Below are positions 26,023 to 35,552 of a stretch of DNA of 45,321 bases, in pieces (within the stretch, counting starts at the first letter, position 1; each line of letters opens with the position of its first letter). The translations under genes were made by a program, and so were the position numbers. The notes beneath the pieces are model-generated. The model ran no database searches. It saw only the letters and a program-made list of their open reading frames with translations, and was not told where the DNA came from. Origin of the DNA: Eubacteriales bacterium (GTDB lineage Bacteria; Bacillota; Clostridia; UBA1381); the NCBI GenBank assembly GCA_018384175.1, contig JAHAZB010000119.1, positions 1-45,321 of the forward strand, in the 5' to 3' direction.

Positions 26023-27327
26023 ATGGACAGGAACAAAAAACTGATTGAGTATATAAAGAATAACTATGACGAGTGTCTGGATTCGGGTAAGAGGGTGCGT
26101 GAACATCTGCTGCAGTCGCCTGTTGCTTTTCACGGAAGATGTGTGCAGACTTTGCATATTCCCAAGATATATAAAAGCGAGGATATCGGAGTATTCAGAA
26201 ACCTTGTATCAGACTTTTATGCGATATTTGACAAGATTGTAAAACACTATATAGCTTCTCCTGAATACAGAAAGCTGTTTCCCTTTTCAAAAGAGCTGGA
26301 AGAGTTGATTTTGGTTGATGCAGGTTATGGTACAGCTGTGCCTGTAATGAGGATGGACATATTCTATAATGAAGAAACAAAGGATTTCAAATTCTGCGAG
26401 CTGAATACCGATGGTACGAGTGCGATGGTGGAGGATTACGAACTCTTTAAGGCGTTTGAAATCAATAATCTGCCACGTGAGCTTATTGGTGATGTTTCGT
26501 GCTTTGAACTGTTTGATTCGTGGGTGCTTGCGACAGGGAGTATTTACAGAAACTTCAAAAATCGGGTAAAAAATCCACGTGTGGCGATTGTTGATTTTCT
26601 TGATAAGGCATATTTGCCGGAGTTTTATGAGTTTAAGAGACGGTTTGAAAAGTATGGTTATCCGACAAAAGTAGTTGATATAAGAAAACTCAAATTTGAA
26701 AATGGCGTACTTCTTGACGAGAATGGAGATAGGGTGGATATTATCTATCGCCGTGCAGTAACGGTAGATATTATGAATGAACTGCACGAGTGCGGTGCGT
26801 TTATAGATGCATATAAAGCAGGAGCGGTTTGTGTTCTTGGTGCATTAAGAACTCAGATAATACATCATAAAGCGCTGTTTTATATCTTGCGAGATAAAAA
26901 GACAAGAGAAATTCTTACTGACAGAGAAAATGAGCTTATTGAAAAGCATATTCCGTACACATCAAAGCTTGTATGTGCTGATATTGACAGAATAATTGCT
27001 GATAAGGACAGATATATAATAAAACCAAGCGATTCGTATGCTTCAAAGGGTGTGTTTGCAGGTGTGGATGCGACATTATCTGAATGGAAAGAACTGGTTG
27101 AAAAATACAGGAATGAAGACTATATAGTACAGGAGTACTGTACTCCGTATAAAACAGAAAATATTTATCTTGCCGATAAACAGCCGCAATTTAAGATGTA
27201 TTCAAATCTTACCGGACTTTATGTTTATGACGGTATGTTTGCAGGCGTATATTCAAGACTGTCTGACGGCGGTATAATATCGTCGCAGTATAACGAAAAA
27301 TCTGTGGTAACCTTTGTTGAGGGTTAA
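26023..27327 (+). CDS. Glutathionylspermidine synthase-like / circularly permuted ATP-grasp ligase
   Basis: FKFCELNTDGTSAMVEDYE pre-ATP-grasp motif, RYIIKPSDSYASKGVFAGVD and YIVQEYC ATP-grasp motifs; 3 bp after the GCS2-like gene. Confidence 0.8.
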   Translation: MDRNKKLIEYIKNNYDECLDSGKRVREHLLQSPVAFHGRCVQTLHIPKIYKSEDIGVFRNLVSDFYAIFDKIVKHYIASPEYRKLFPFSKELEELILVDAGYGTAVPVMRMDIFYNEETKDFKFCELNTDGTSAMVEDYELFKAFEINNLPRELIGDVSCFELFDSWVLATGSIYRNFKNRVKNPRVAIVDFLDKAYLPEFYEFKRRFEKYGYPTKVVDIRKLKFENGVLLDENGDRVDIIYRRAVTVDIMNELHECGAFIDAYKAGAVCVLGALRTQIIHHKALFYILRDKKTREILTDRENELIEKHIPYTSKLVCADIDRIIADKDRYIIKPSDSYASKGVFAGVDATLSEWKELVEKYRNEDYIVQEYCTPYKTENIYLADKQPQFKMYSNLTGLYVYDGMFAGVYSRLSDGGIISSQYNEKSVVTFVEG

Positions 27328-27348
27328 GACGAAAAGAGGTGCAAAGAA

Positions 27349-28374
27349 TTGGATAAGGGACTTGTAGCAGTTTCGGGCGGAGTGGATTCTACGGCTGTTA
27401 TGCTTGGATATATCAGAAACGGTATTGATGTTGACGGTGTAATGATGAAGCTTTGCGGTGTTGATGAAAGTGCCATATCCGATGCGAAGGCTGCATGTTG
27501 GAAGCTTGGTGTGCATTTGCATCTTCTTGATCTTGAAGAAGAATTCAGCAAGCTTGTAATAGATGAGTTTGTAAACGAATATCTCAATTGCCGTACACCG
27601 AATCCGTGTATTTTGTGTAACATCAGAATGAAATTTGGTATTCTTGCAGAATTTGCAAAGAATAACGGCTATGACTTTCTTGCAACGGGACATTATGCAA
27701 GAATTGAACGGTCAGGAGAGAACTTTTTCCTCAAAAAAGCAGTTGATTTCAAGAAGGACCAAAGCTATGTCCTTTACGGAATACAACGTGAGCTTTTGCC
27801 GTTTGTGCGTTTTCCAATGGGAGAAAGCACGAAGGAGGAGGCGAGAGAACAGCTTGTAAATGAGGGCTTTTCAAATGCAAGGAGAAAGGACAGTCAGGAT
27901 ATCTGCTTTGTTCCTGACGGGAAATATGCAGACTTTATAGAAAGCTATCTTGGAAGAAGCTTTGAAGAAGGCGAATTTTGCGATTTAAGTGGAAATGTTC
28001 TTGGCAGGCACAAAGGTCTTATACGTTACACGATAGGACAGAGGAAAGGTCTCGGACTTGCCCTGCCACAGCCTATGTATGTTACAGAACTTCAAAAGGA
28101 AACAAACCGTGTCATACTCGGACTTACAGAGGATTTGATGTCAAACAGGCTTGTAGCGGATAATGTAAATTGGCTTGCTGACGGAATTACGGATGGTATG
28201 AAGCTGTCAGCAAGAGCGAGGTATAATATGAAAGAGAGTCCGGCACGTGTATTTTTTGAAGAAGACGGTAGGATTTTAGTTGAGTTTGAGGAACCGCAAC
28301 GTGCGATAACATCGGGACAAAGTGTTGTACTGTATGACGAGGACGTTGTTCTCGGAGGAGGAAGAATAATATGA
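27349..28374 (+). CDS. mnmA: tRNA-specific 2-thiouridylase MnmA
   Basis: SGGVDSTA P-loop, TPNPCILCN, TGHYARI, SQDICFV (second catalytic Cys), TIGQRKGLGLA; TTG start. Confidence 0.94.
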   Translation: MDKGLVAVSGGVDSTAVMLGYIRNGIDVDGVMMKLCGVDESAISDAKAACWKLGVHLHLLDLEEEFSKLVIDEFVNEYLNCRTPNPCILCNIRMKFGILAEFAKNNGYDFLATGHYARIERSGENFFLKKAVDFKKDQSYVLYGIQRELLPFVRFPMGESTKEEAREQLVNEGFSNARRKDSQDICFVPDGKYADFIESYLGRSFEEGEFCDLSGNVLGRHKGLIRYTIGQRKGLGLALPQPMYVTELQKETNRVILGLTEDLMSNRLVADNVNWLADGITDGMKLSARARYNMKESPARVFFEEDGRILVEFEEPQRAITSGQSVVLYDEDVVLGGGRII

Positions 28375-29417
28375 AAAGCTATGTTAAAGAGCTTGCTAAA
28401 AACAGAAATCTTCCGGATAAAGAACTGCTTGCATTGATAAGAGGCGGTGTGGACGAGCTTCTTGAGAAGGAAGCGGATAAAGCAAGGAAAAAGGTATTTG
28501 GAGATAGGGTTTATATACGTGGTTTAATAGAGATTTCGTCTATATGCAAAAATGACTGTATCTATTGCGGAATACGGTGCTCGAACAGTAAAGCGGCAAG
28601 ATACAGACTGACTAAGGAAGATATCCTCTCCTGTTGTAGAGCTGGAAAGGAACTGGGATTTTCCACCTTTGTATTGCAGGGTGGTGAAGATTTGTACTTC
28701 ACAGATGATGTTTTGTGTGATATAATAGTTGGGATAAAGAATATAGCACCTGATGCTGCTGTTACTTTGTCGCTTGGAGAGCGAAGTAAAGAGTCCTATC
28801 GCAGACTGAAAGCTGCAGGTGCAGACAGATATCTTTTAAGACATGAAACAGCAACTGCGGAGCATTATGAAAAGCTTCATCCTGTGGGAATGAAGCTTGA
28901 TGTGAGGAAGAAGTGCCTTTTTGACCTTAAAGAGATTGGATTTCAGGTTGGTTCGGGCTTTATGGTGGGTTCGCCATATCAAACGGATGAACATATTCTT
29001 CGAGATATAAGATTTTTGCAGGAGCTTAAACCGGAGATGATAGGAATAGGTCCGTTCGTTCCGCATAAGGATACTCCGTTTGGTGGTTTTCAAAGCGGAA
29101 GTCTTGAACTGACTTTAAGACTTATTTCTATACTGAGGCTGTGCTTTCCTGAAGCACTTATTCCGGCAACAACAGCTCTTGGAACAATTGCCGAGGGTGG
29201 CAGAGAGCGGGGACTTCAGTGCGGTGCAAATGTAGTTATGCCTAATCTCTCGCCAAAAGCAGCACGTGAAAGCTATAATTTATATGATAATAAGCTGATA
29301 ACGGGTGCAGAAAGTGCAGAAGGACTTAAAATATTAGAAGAAAAGATAAAGTCGGCGGGCTACTCAATGACTATGTCGAGAGGCGATGCGCCGGGATTTG
29401 CAAAGGAGCAAGATTAA
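28371..29417 (+). CDS. hydE: [FeFe] hydrogenase H-cluster radical SAM maturase HydE
   Basis: CKNDCIYCGIRCSNSKAARYRLT radical SAM CxxxCxxC motif; LRHETATAEHYEKLHP; MVGSPYQT. Confidence 0.94.
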   Translation: MKSYVKELAKNRNLPDKELLALIRGGVDELLEKEADKARKKVFGDRVYIRGLIEISSICKNDCIYCGIRCSNSKAARYRLTKEDILSCCRAGKELGFSTFVLQGGEDLYFTDDVLCDIIVGIKNIAPDAAVTLSLGERSKESYRRLKAAGADRYLLRHETATAEHYEKLHPVGMKLDVRKKCLFDLKEIGFQVGSGFMVGSPYQTDEHILRDIRFLQELKPEMIGIGPFVPHKDTPFGGFQSGSLELTLRLISILRLCFPEALIPATTALGTIAEGGRERGLQCGANVVMPNLSPKAARESYNLYDNKLITGAESAEGLKILEEKIKSAGYSMTMSRGDAPGFAKEQD

Positions 29418-29420
29418 ATA

Positions 29421-31721
29421 ATGAGCTATGTATTGCCAATGGTGGCACTTAGAAATATTGTGATTATGCCTCATTCGACAGTTAGCTTTGATGTGCTAAG
29501 GGAAATGTCAATTAAAGCTATTGATGCGGCAATGTCAGGGGCAAGAGAGGTAATTCTTGTTGCACAGATAGATCCGGGAGTTGAAAAACCGGGATATGAT
29601 GATGTGTTTAATATAGCTACACTATGCCGTATCAAGCAGATGGTAAAGCTGCCAAGAGGAATGGCAAGAGTGATGGTTGAAGGCATAAAGAGGGTAGAGC
29701 TGTTTGAACTTGCACTCCACGAGCCGTATATGAGCGTTATTGCAGATGATTATGACGAGGTTCCTGATGAACAGTCGATATATAATGCGGCAATGGCACG
29801 AAGCCTTAAGTCGACATTTGAAGAATATGTAAAATATTCAAGAGTGATTACGATGGACGAGCTTGTAAACCGCACCCTTAAGATTAAATCTCTCGGTGAG
29901 CTTTGTGATTGTCTTGTCGGAATATCGAATATGGATTTCAGAATCAAGCAGGAAATGCTTGAGACTGCAGATGCATATGAGAGGGCGCAGGGTTTTATTT
30001 CTGCACTTTCCTATGAAACAGAGCTTTTGAAAATTCAGGCGGATATAACAAAGACAACCCGTGAGAAGATAGAGCAAAACCAACGTGATTATTTCCTCAG
30101 AGAAGAAAAGAAGGTTATCGAGGAAGAGCTCGGAGAGGGAATTGAAAACGAAGCTGACGAATACCGTCAGAGAGTGGAAGCACTTAATGTTTCAGAGGAC
30201 GTGCGTGAGAAGATAATGAAGGAAATCTCACGTTTTGAAAAGATGGCAGGCTCAAGTGCAGACAGCGCTGTGTCGCGGAACTATCTTGATACCGTTTTAG
30301 AGCTTCCGTGGGAAGAAAAAACAGAAGAAAATCTTGATATAGATAACGTAAAAGCAATTTTAGATGAGGACCATTACGGTCTGGAGAAGGTCAAGGAACG
30401 CATAATAGAACAGATGGCGGTAAGAAAGCTTACTGAAGGAAGACAGGGAACACTCATATGCCTTGCCGGACCTCCGGGAACGGGTAAAACATCTGTTGCA
30501 AAGTCGATTGCGCGCGCAGTCGGCAGAAAGTATGTGCGTATTTCTCTTGGCGGAGTACACGATGAGGCTGAAATAAGAGGTCATAGAAAAACCTATATAG
30601 GCTCAATGCCGGGAAGAATTATGACGGGTATGATTTCAGCAAAGGTGAAAAATCCGCTTATGCTCCTTGATGAAATAGATAAAATGGGCGCTGATATTAA
30701 GGGAGACCCTGCATCTGCGATGCTTGAGGTTCTTGACTATGAACAAAATAAGAGCTTTAAGGACCATTTCTTAGACCTGCCGTTTGATTTGTCGGATGTT
30801 ATGTTTATCGCAACTGCAAATGATGTTTCGAGAATACCCAGACCGCTTCTTGACAGAATGGAGCTTATTGAGGTTAATGGTTACACAAATCTTGAAAAGC
30901 TTAATATTGCAAAATCGTATCTGATACCGAAGCAGGCAAAGGAAAATGGTATTGACGGAAAAAGGTTTGAGATAACTGACGATGCTGTAATGAAAATCTG
31001 TGGCGAGTACACAAGAGAAGCAGGAGTCAGACAGACAGAAAGAGTGATTGCAGCTTTGATGCGTAAGATGGCAAGGAAATTTGCTGACGGACAGCGTTCT
31101 GTAAAGGTTTCTGCAAGAAATCTTAAAGACTATCTTGGACAGCCTAAATACCGTTTTGATATGATGAATGAGAAGAACGAGGTCGGAATTGTAAGAGGAC
31201 TTGCGTGGACGGCTGTCGGCGGAGATACACTTTCTGTTGAAGTAAATGTAATGGACGGAAGCGGAAAAACACAGCTTACCGGACAGCTTGGCGATGTGAT
31301 GCAGGAATCGGCTAAAACAGCAATAAGCTATATCCGTTCGGTCAGTGATAAGCTTGGTATTGAAAAGGATTTTTATAAGACAAAGGATATACATATCCAT
31401 GTACCTGAAGGTGCTGTGCCTAAGGACGGACCTTCTGCAGGTATTACTATGGCTACGGCAGTGGCAAGTGCACTTACCGGTAAAGCAGTGAGGCGTGATG
31501 TCGCTATGACGGGTGAAATAACCTTAAGAGGCAGAGTTCTTGAAATAGGTGGATTAAAGGAGAAGTCTGCGGCGGCTCTAAGAGCGGGCATCAGTACAGT
31601 TATAATTCCCGACGGAAATAAACGTGATATTGATGAAATGCCTGAGGAGATTAAATCAAAGATAAAATTTGTACCTGTTAAAGATATGAGCTCGGTGCTC
31701 TCAAATTCGTTGGAAAACTGA
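29421..31721 (+). CDS. lon: ATP-dependent protease Lon
   Basis: GPPGTGKTSVAKSIARAVGRKYVRISLGGVHDEAEIRGHRKTYIGSMPGRI AAA+ and PKDGPSAGITMATA protease active site. Confidence 0.97.
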   Translation: MSYVLPMVALRNIVIMPHSTVSFDVLREMSIKAIDAAMSGAREVILVAQIDPGVEKPGYDDVFNIATLCRIKQMVKLPRGMARVMVEGIKRVELFELALHEPYMSVIADDYDEVPDEQSIYNAAMARSLKSTFEEYVKYSRVITMDELVNRTLKIKSLGELCDCLVGISNMDFRIKQEMLETADAYERAQGFISALSYETELLKIQADITKTTREKIEQNQRDYFLREEKKVIEEELGEGIENEADEYRQRVEALNVSEDVREKIMKEISRFEKMAGSSADSAVSRNYLDTVLELPWEEKTEENLDIDNVKAILDEDHYGLEKVKERIIEQMAVRKLTEGRQGTLICLAGPPGTGKTSVAKSIARAVGRKYVRISLGGVHDEAEIRGHRKTYIGSMPGRIMTGMISAKVKNPLMLLDEIDKMGADIKGDPASAMLEVLDYEQNKSFKDHFLDLPFDLSDVMFIATANDVSRIPRPLLDRMELIEVNGYTNLEKLNIAKSYLIPKQAKENGIDGKRFEITDDAVMKICGEYTREAGVRQTERVIAALMRKMARKFADGQRSVKVSARNLKDYLGQPKYRFDMMNEKNEVGIVRGLAWTAVGGDTLSVEVNVMDGSGKTQLTGQLGDVMQESAKTAISYIRSVSDKLGIEKDFYKTKDIHIHVPEGAVPKDGPSAGITMATAVASALTGKAVRRDVAMTGEITLRGRVLEIGGLKEKSAAALRAGISTVIIPDGNKRDIDEMPEEIKSKIKFVPVKDMSSVLSNSLEN

Positions 31722-31733
31722 TGAAAGGAATGG

Positions 31734-32333
31734 ATGAAAATGAACATTCATAATGCACAGATAACAGTATCCGCGGTAAAACCCACACAATACCCAAAAA
31801 CAGGTGTACCTGAGTTTGCTTTTGTAGGAAGATCGAATGTCGGCAAAAGCTCACTTATAAACAAAATACTTAACAGAAAGTCGTTGGCAAGAGTTAGCTC
31901 GACACCGGGAAAGACCATTACTATCAACTTCTATGACATAGACGAAACAATATTTCTTGTAGACCTTCCGGGCTATGGCTATGCAAAGAGAAGTCAGAAC
32001 GAAATAAGGGAATGGGGCGATATGATAGAGTCTTATCTGTCGCAAAGACCTCAGCTTAAGCAGATTTTTCTTCTGGTTGATGCCAGACATATACCGACTA
32101 AGGACGATATGATGATGCTTGAGTGGATAAGAACCGTACGTCCTGATGATTCGGTTATTGCAATTGCTACAAAAACGGACAAGCTCAAAAAGAGTGAAAG
32201 AGAAGATAACTTAAACAGAATTTATGAAAAATTAGAGCTTACCGAGGATGATATTTTAGTTCCCTTTTCAACAAAAGGCGATGAGGGTAAAAATACGGTT
32301 TGGGATATGATAAATATGATACTTGCCGGCTGA
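31734..32333 (+). CDS. engB: Ribosome biogenesis GTP-binding protein YsxC/EngB
   Basis: FVGRSNVGKSSLINKILNRKSLARVSSTPGKTITINFYDID, DLPGYGYAKRS, TKTDKL. Confidence 0.97.
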   Translation: MKMNIHNAQITVSAVKPTQYPKTGVPEFAFVGRSNVGKSSLINKILNRKSLARVSSTPGKTITINFYDIDETIFLVDLPGYGYAKRSQNEIREWGDMIESYLSQRPQLKQIFLLVDARHIPTKDDMMMLEWIRTVRPDDSVIAIATKTDKLKKSEREDNLNRIYEKLELTEDDILVPFSTKGDEGKNTVWDMINMILAG

Positions 32334-32364
32334 TGTCGGCATTAAGCATACAAGGAGGCGTGAG

Positions 32365-33570
32365 ATGAAAAAACTAATAACGGTCATTCTTGCGGCGGGG
32401 CTTTGTACATTTGTATATTTTTTGATTAGTTATATACAGGCTCCGGTTTCGACTATTTCGGCATATAGTGTAACATATGAAGATGTCGTGAGTGGTGATG
32501 CTTTTCTTGTGCGAAAGGAAACTGTATATACAGCACAACAGGGCGGAACGGCGTATAGCTATGCCAGAGAAGGGTCAAGAGTTGGTAACAACCGACGTAT
32601 TTGTACTGTTTACAGCGGCGAAATTGATGAAGCTATTTTGCGTGAGCTTGGAAGCATCAATGCTAAAATTACAGAGCTTGGATCTGTTGTTGTAGACAAT
32701 AGCGGTTTTACATCTGACGGTGGCTCAACTGAGCAAAGACTGTTGCAGCTTCAGGAAGATATAGAAGCCGCAGCTGCAGAAAATAACATACAGAAGATTG
32801 CCGAGTGCAAAGAGGAAATTCAGCAACTCACATCAGGAGCTGCAGTTGTAAGCAATGCGGACCGTCTTGCAGAGCTTACCGCCGAGCGGTCAAGACTTGA
32901 GTCGCAGATACTTAATCCGAGACAGGACATCTATTCTACTGAAGCAGGTATCTATTCTACAAAAATAGACGGATATGAGAATATACTTGATGTAAATACC
33001 GTGGCGGAGTTTAATGTTCAGAAATTCGGAGAGATTAAACCGGAAGAGTATAAAAACGATAAACCGGAAGATTTTGTGGGCGATACCATTGCTGGAAATC
33101 CTGCTTGTAAAATAATAAATAATCATGAGTGGTATATTCTGACATTGGTTGAGCGTGAAAAAATAGGGGATATGAAAAAGGGCGATAAGGTAGAGGTTCG
33201 ATTTGACAAACTCCCAGGTGAGCAGGTAGAGGCGAGTGTTGTTTCTGTATCTGCTGAGCCTGAAGGACAGAATAAAACGGTTGTTGTTTTGAAGTGTGAA
33301 AGCTTTTCGGAAGGGGCATTCTCTATCAGAGCAACAGGCATTGAGATTATAAGAAGCAGTTACAGCGGTTTTGAAGTTCCTATACATGCAATAAGAGTTT
33401 CTGACGGACAAAACGGTGTTATGGTACGAGTAGGCGGCAGTGATGTGTTTAAGCCTTGTAAAGTGATTTATCAGGACGAAGACAGTGAAAAGGCAATAAT
33501 TGTACCTGATACAGAGGACTTGAAGAAAGAACTCAATGAATATGATATGATTATATTAGGAGAAAAATAA
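32365..33570 (+). CDS. HlyD-like membrane-fusion/efflux adaptor-like protein
   Basis: Single N-terminal TM, beta-barrel/coiled-coil/beta-barrel layout with KKGDKVEVRFDKLPGEQVEASVVSVSAEPEGQNKTVVVLKCE; RBS AAGGAGG at the ATG at 32365. Confidence 0.7.
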   Translation: MKKLITVILAAGLCTFVYFLISYIQAPVSTISAYSVTYEDVVSGDAFLVRKETVYTAQQGGTAYSYAREGSRVGNNRRICTVYSGEIDEAILRELGSINAKITELGSVVVDNSGFTSDGGSTEQRLLQLQEDIEAAAAENNIQKIAECKEEIQQLTSGAAVVSNADRLAELTAERSRLESQILNPRQDIYSTEAGIYSTKIDGYENILDVNTVAEFNVQKFGEIKPEEYKNDKPEDFVGDTIAGNPACKIINNHEWYILTLVEREKIGDMKKGDKVEVRFDKLPGEQVEASVVSVSAEPEGQNKTVVVLKCESFSEGAFSIRATGIEIIRSSYSGFEVPIHAIRVSDGQNGVMVRVGGSDVFKPCKVIYQDEDSEKAIIVPDTEDLKKELNEYDMIILGEK

Positions 33571-33579
33571 GCACTGGAG

Positions 33580-34269
33580 GTGCAGACGGTGATAAAGGAT
33601 AGACTTCTGGAAGTCAGAGAAAGAATTGCTGAGGCAAAAAAAGGCACTGAAAGAGACGTTACTCTGATTGCGGTTACGAAAACTCATTCACCAGAGATGA
33701 TAAATGAAGCAATTGACCTTGGAATTACCGATATAGGTGAGAATAAAGTTCAGGAAATTCTGGATAAATACGATAAGGTTAAGCCGGTCAGATGGCATCT
33801 TATCGGTCATTTGCAGACTAATAAGGTCAAATATATAATCGACAAGGTATGCCTTATTCACTCGGTTGATTCTGTAAAGCTGATGGATGAAATAGAACGT
33901 CAGGCGGCAAAACATGCAGTTACAATGGAAATTCTTCTGCAGGTTAATATTACCGGCGAGGAAACAAAGTTTGGTGTGGCACCGGAAGAGCTTGACATTC
34001 TATTAAGACACGCAGGGACACTAAAGAATGTAAAAGTGGTCGGTCTTATGACGATACTTGCAAAAGGTGACAGCGAGGTTTCGAAAAGATTACATTTTAA
34101 TAACATATTTAACAGATTTGTTGACATTTCCTCTAATAAATATGATAATGTTGTTATGAAATATCTGTCTATGGGCATGAGCGGCGATTTTGAGACGGCC
34201 GTGGAGTGCGGTTCGAATATGGTCAGGGTGGGAAGCGCCATATTCGGAGATAGAGAGTATAAACAATGA
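33580..34269 (+). CDS. yggS: YggS/YlmE family pyridoxal phosphate homeostasis protein
   Basis: TLIAVTKTHSPEMINEAIDLGITDIGENKVQE, RWHLIGHLQTNK, SMGMSGDFETAVECGSNMVRVGSAIFG; start may be GTG at 33580 or 33589. Confidence 0.95.
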   Translation: MQTVIKDRLLEVRERIAEAKKGTERDVTLIAVTKTHSPEMINEAIDLGITDIGENKVQEILDKYDKVKPVRWHLIGHLQTNKVKYIIDKVCLIHSVDSVKLMDEIERQAAKHAVTMEILLQVNITGEETKFGVAPEELDILLRHAGTLKNVKVVGLMTILAKGDSEVSKRLHFNNIFNRFVDISSNKYDNVVMKYLSMGMSGDFETAVECGSNMVRVGSAIFGDREYKQ

Positions 34270-34294
34270 ATATGTGTATAGGGAGGAAACAGGA

Positions 34295-34738
34295 ATGGGT
34301 TTTGTTGAGTCTGTAAAGGACATGCTCGGTTTTGGCGATTATGATGACGAATACGTAGATGAGTTTGATTACGAAGATGAAGAATACGAAGAAGCACCGC
34401 AGCGTGAGTCAGTATTTAGCAGAAAGAGTAATAAGATAGTTTCATTAAATCCTCAGGGAAATCAGGCAAAGATTGTAGTATTGAAGCCTAAATGCTTTAA
34501 CAATTCTACAATGGTAGCTGACGAACTTAGAAGAAGAAGACCGGTTATTGTTGACGTTGGTTCGCTGGATCCCGACGAGGCAAGGCGTGTCATTGATTTT
34601 ATTTCCGGTACTGTTTATGGTTTAGACGGAAAAATGCAGAAGATTACCAGCGGTATCTTTGTTGCAACACCAAGCCAGATTGATATAATGGGCGAGGTTG
34701 TCAAGGATTCTGAAGGACTCGAGTGGAGCGCACTCTGA
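34295..34738 (+). CDS. sepF: Cell division protein SepF
   Basis: MGFVESVKDMLGFGDYDDEY N-terminal amphipathic helix and VDVGSLDPDEARRVIDFISGTVYGLDGKMQKITSGIFVATP. Confidence 0.94.
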   Translation: MGFVESVKDMLGFGDYDDEYVDEFDYEDEEYEEAPQRESVFSRKSNKIVSLNPQGNQAKIVVLKPKCFNNSTMVADELRRRRPVIVDVGSLDPDEARRVIDFISGTVYGLDGKMQKITSGIFVATPSQIDIMGEVVKDSEGLEWSAL

Positions 34739-34750
34739 TAAAGGAATTTA

Positions 34751-34785
34751 AGGCATTGCGCCCAAGTGGTACAATGTCTTTTTTT
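34751..34785 (+). terminator. Terminator-like hairpin between sepF and ylmH
   Basis: AGGCATTGcGCC-caagt-GGTaCAATGTCT followed by TTTTTTT. Confidence 0.65.
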
Positions 34786-34801
34786 CAATAATATAAGTAT
34801 A

Positions 34802-35539
34802 ATGAATGACGATAAATTACTTATAAGGCGAATATCGGATATTGCTGCTCTTGCAGATAAGTATAATATGCCGCGCTTTTCTGATTTTCTTGATGAAGCG
34901 GAGCAAGCTAAGATAAAAGCGAGTTATGCTGATTCAGGTGGAGTGTGGTTTGGTGGCTATGAAACTGCAGGACGACGTATGTTAGGATTTTTTCCTGAGT
35001 GGTACGAGGTGGATGTTCAGGAATTTCCGATAGCAGCTGTAAAAATTGAGAATAAGGGTATTAAAACTCTTACACACCGCGACTATCTGGGAACGGTAAT
35101 GAGCCTTGGTCTTGAACGTAAAAAGATAGGAGACATTGCTGTTTATGAAAAGGGCGCATATATTTTCGTAACAGAAGATATGGCAGACGTTGTTTCAGGG
35201 ATAGAGAAGATTTCCAACTGTGGTGTAAGATGTAATGTGATTCCTGTGGCAGAATGTGAAATTGCTGCGGCGGAATTTGAAATGAAGAGTATTATTGCTG
35301 CGAGTATGCGCCTTGATGCAGTATTGGCATCGTTGTTGAAGCTGTCAAGAAAGAACGCATCGGAGCTTATTTCAGGCGGCAGATGTGCCGTAAACCATTT
35401 GGAAGTACTGCGCAGTGATTATATACTGAGTGAAGGCGACCTTCTTTCTGTAAGAGGCTTTGGCAGAGCAGTGGTTGATTCTGTCGGGTCAAGAACAAGG
35501 AGCGACAGACTTCATATAACTATTAAAAAATTCATTTAG
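34802..35539 (+). CDS. ylmH: YlmH family RNA-binding (S4 domain) protein
   Basis: GGYETAGRRMLGFFPEW, HRDYLGTVMSLGLERKKIGDI, C-terminal S4 domain MRLDAVLASLLKLSRKNASELISGGRCAVNH. Confidence 0.93.
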   Translation: MNDDKLLIRRISDIAALADKYNMPRFSDFLDEAEQAKIKASYADSGGVWFGGYETAGRRMLGFFPEWYEVDVQEFPIAAVKIENKGIKTLTHRDYLGTVMSLGLERKKIGDIAVYEKGAYIFVTEDMADVVSGIEKISNCGVRCNVIPVAECEIAAAEFEMKSIIAASMRLDAVLASLLKLSRKNASELISGGRCAVNHLEVLRSDYILSEGDLLSVRGFGRAVVDSVGSRTRSDRLHITIKKFI

Positions 35540-35552
35540 GGAGCGTGGTTAT

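Noticed and set aside
25411-26157. 248-aa minus-strand ORF opposite the GCS2/ATP-grasp junction
   Set aside because: Spans two strongly supported + strand genes; no domain signature
30771-31400. 209-aa minus-strand ORF opposite lon
   Set aside because: Shadow ORF of lon with no recognisable motif
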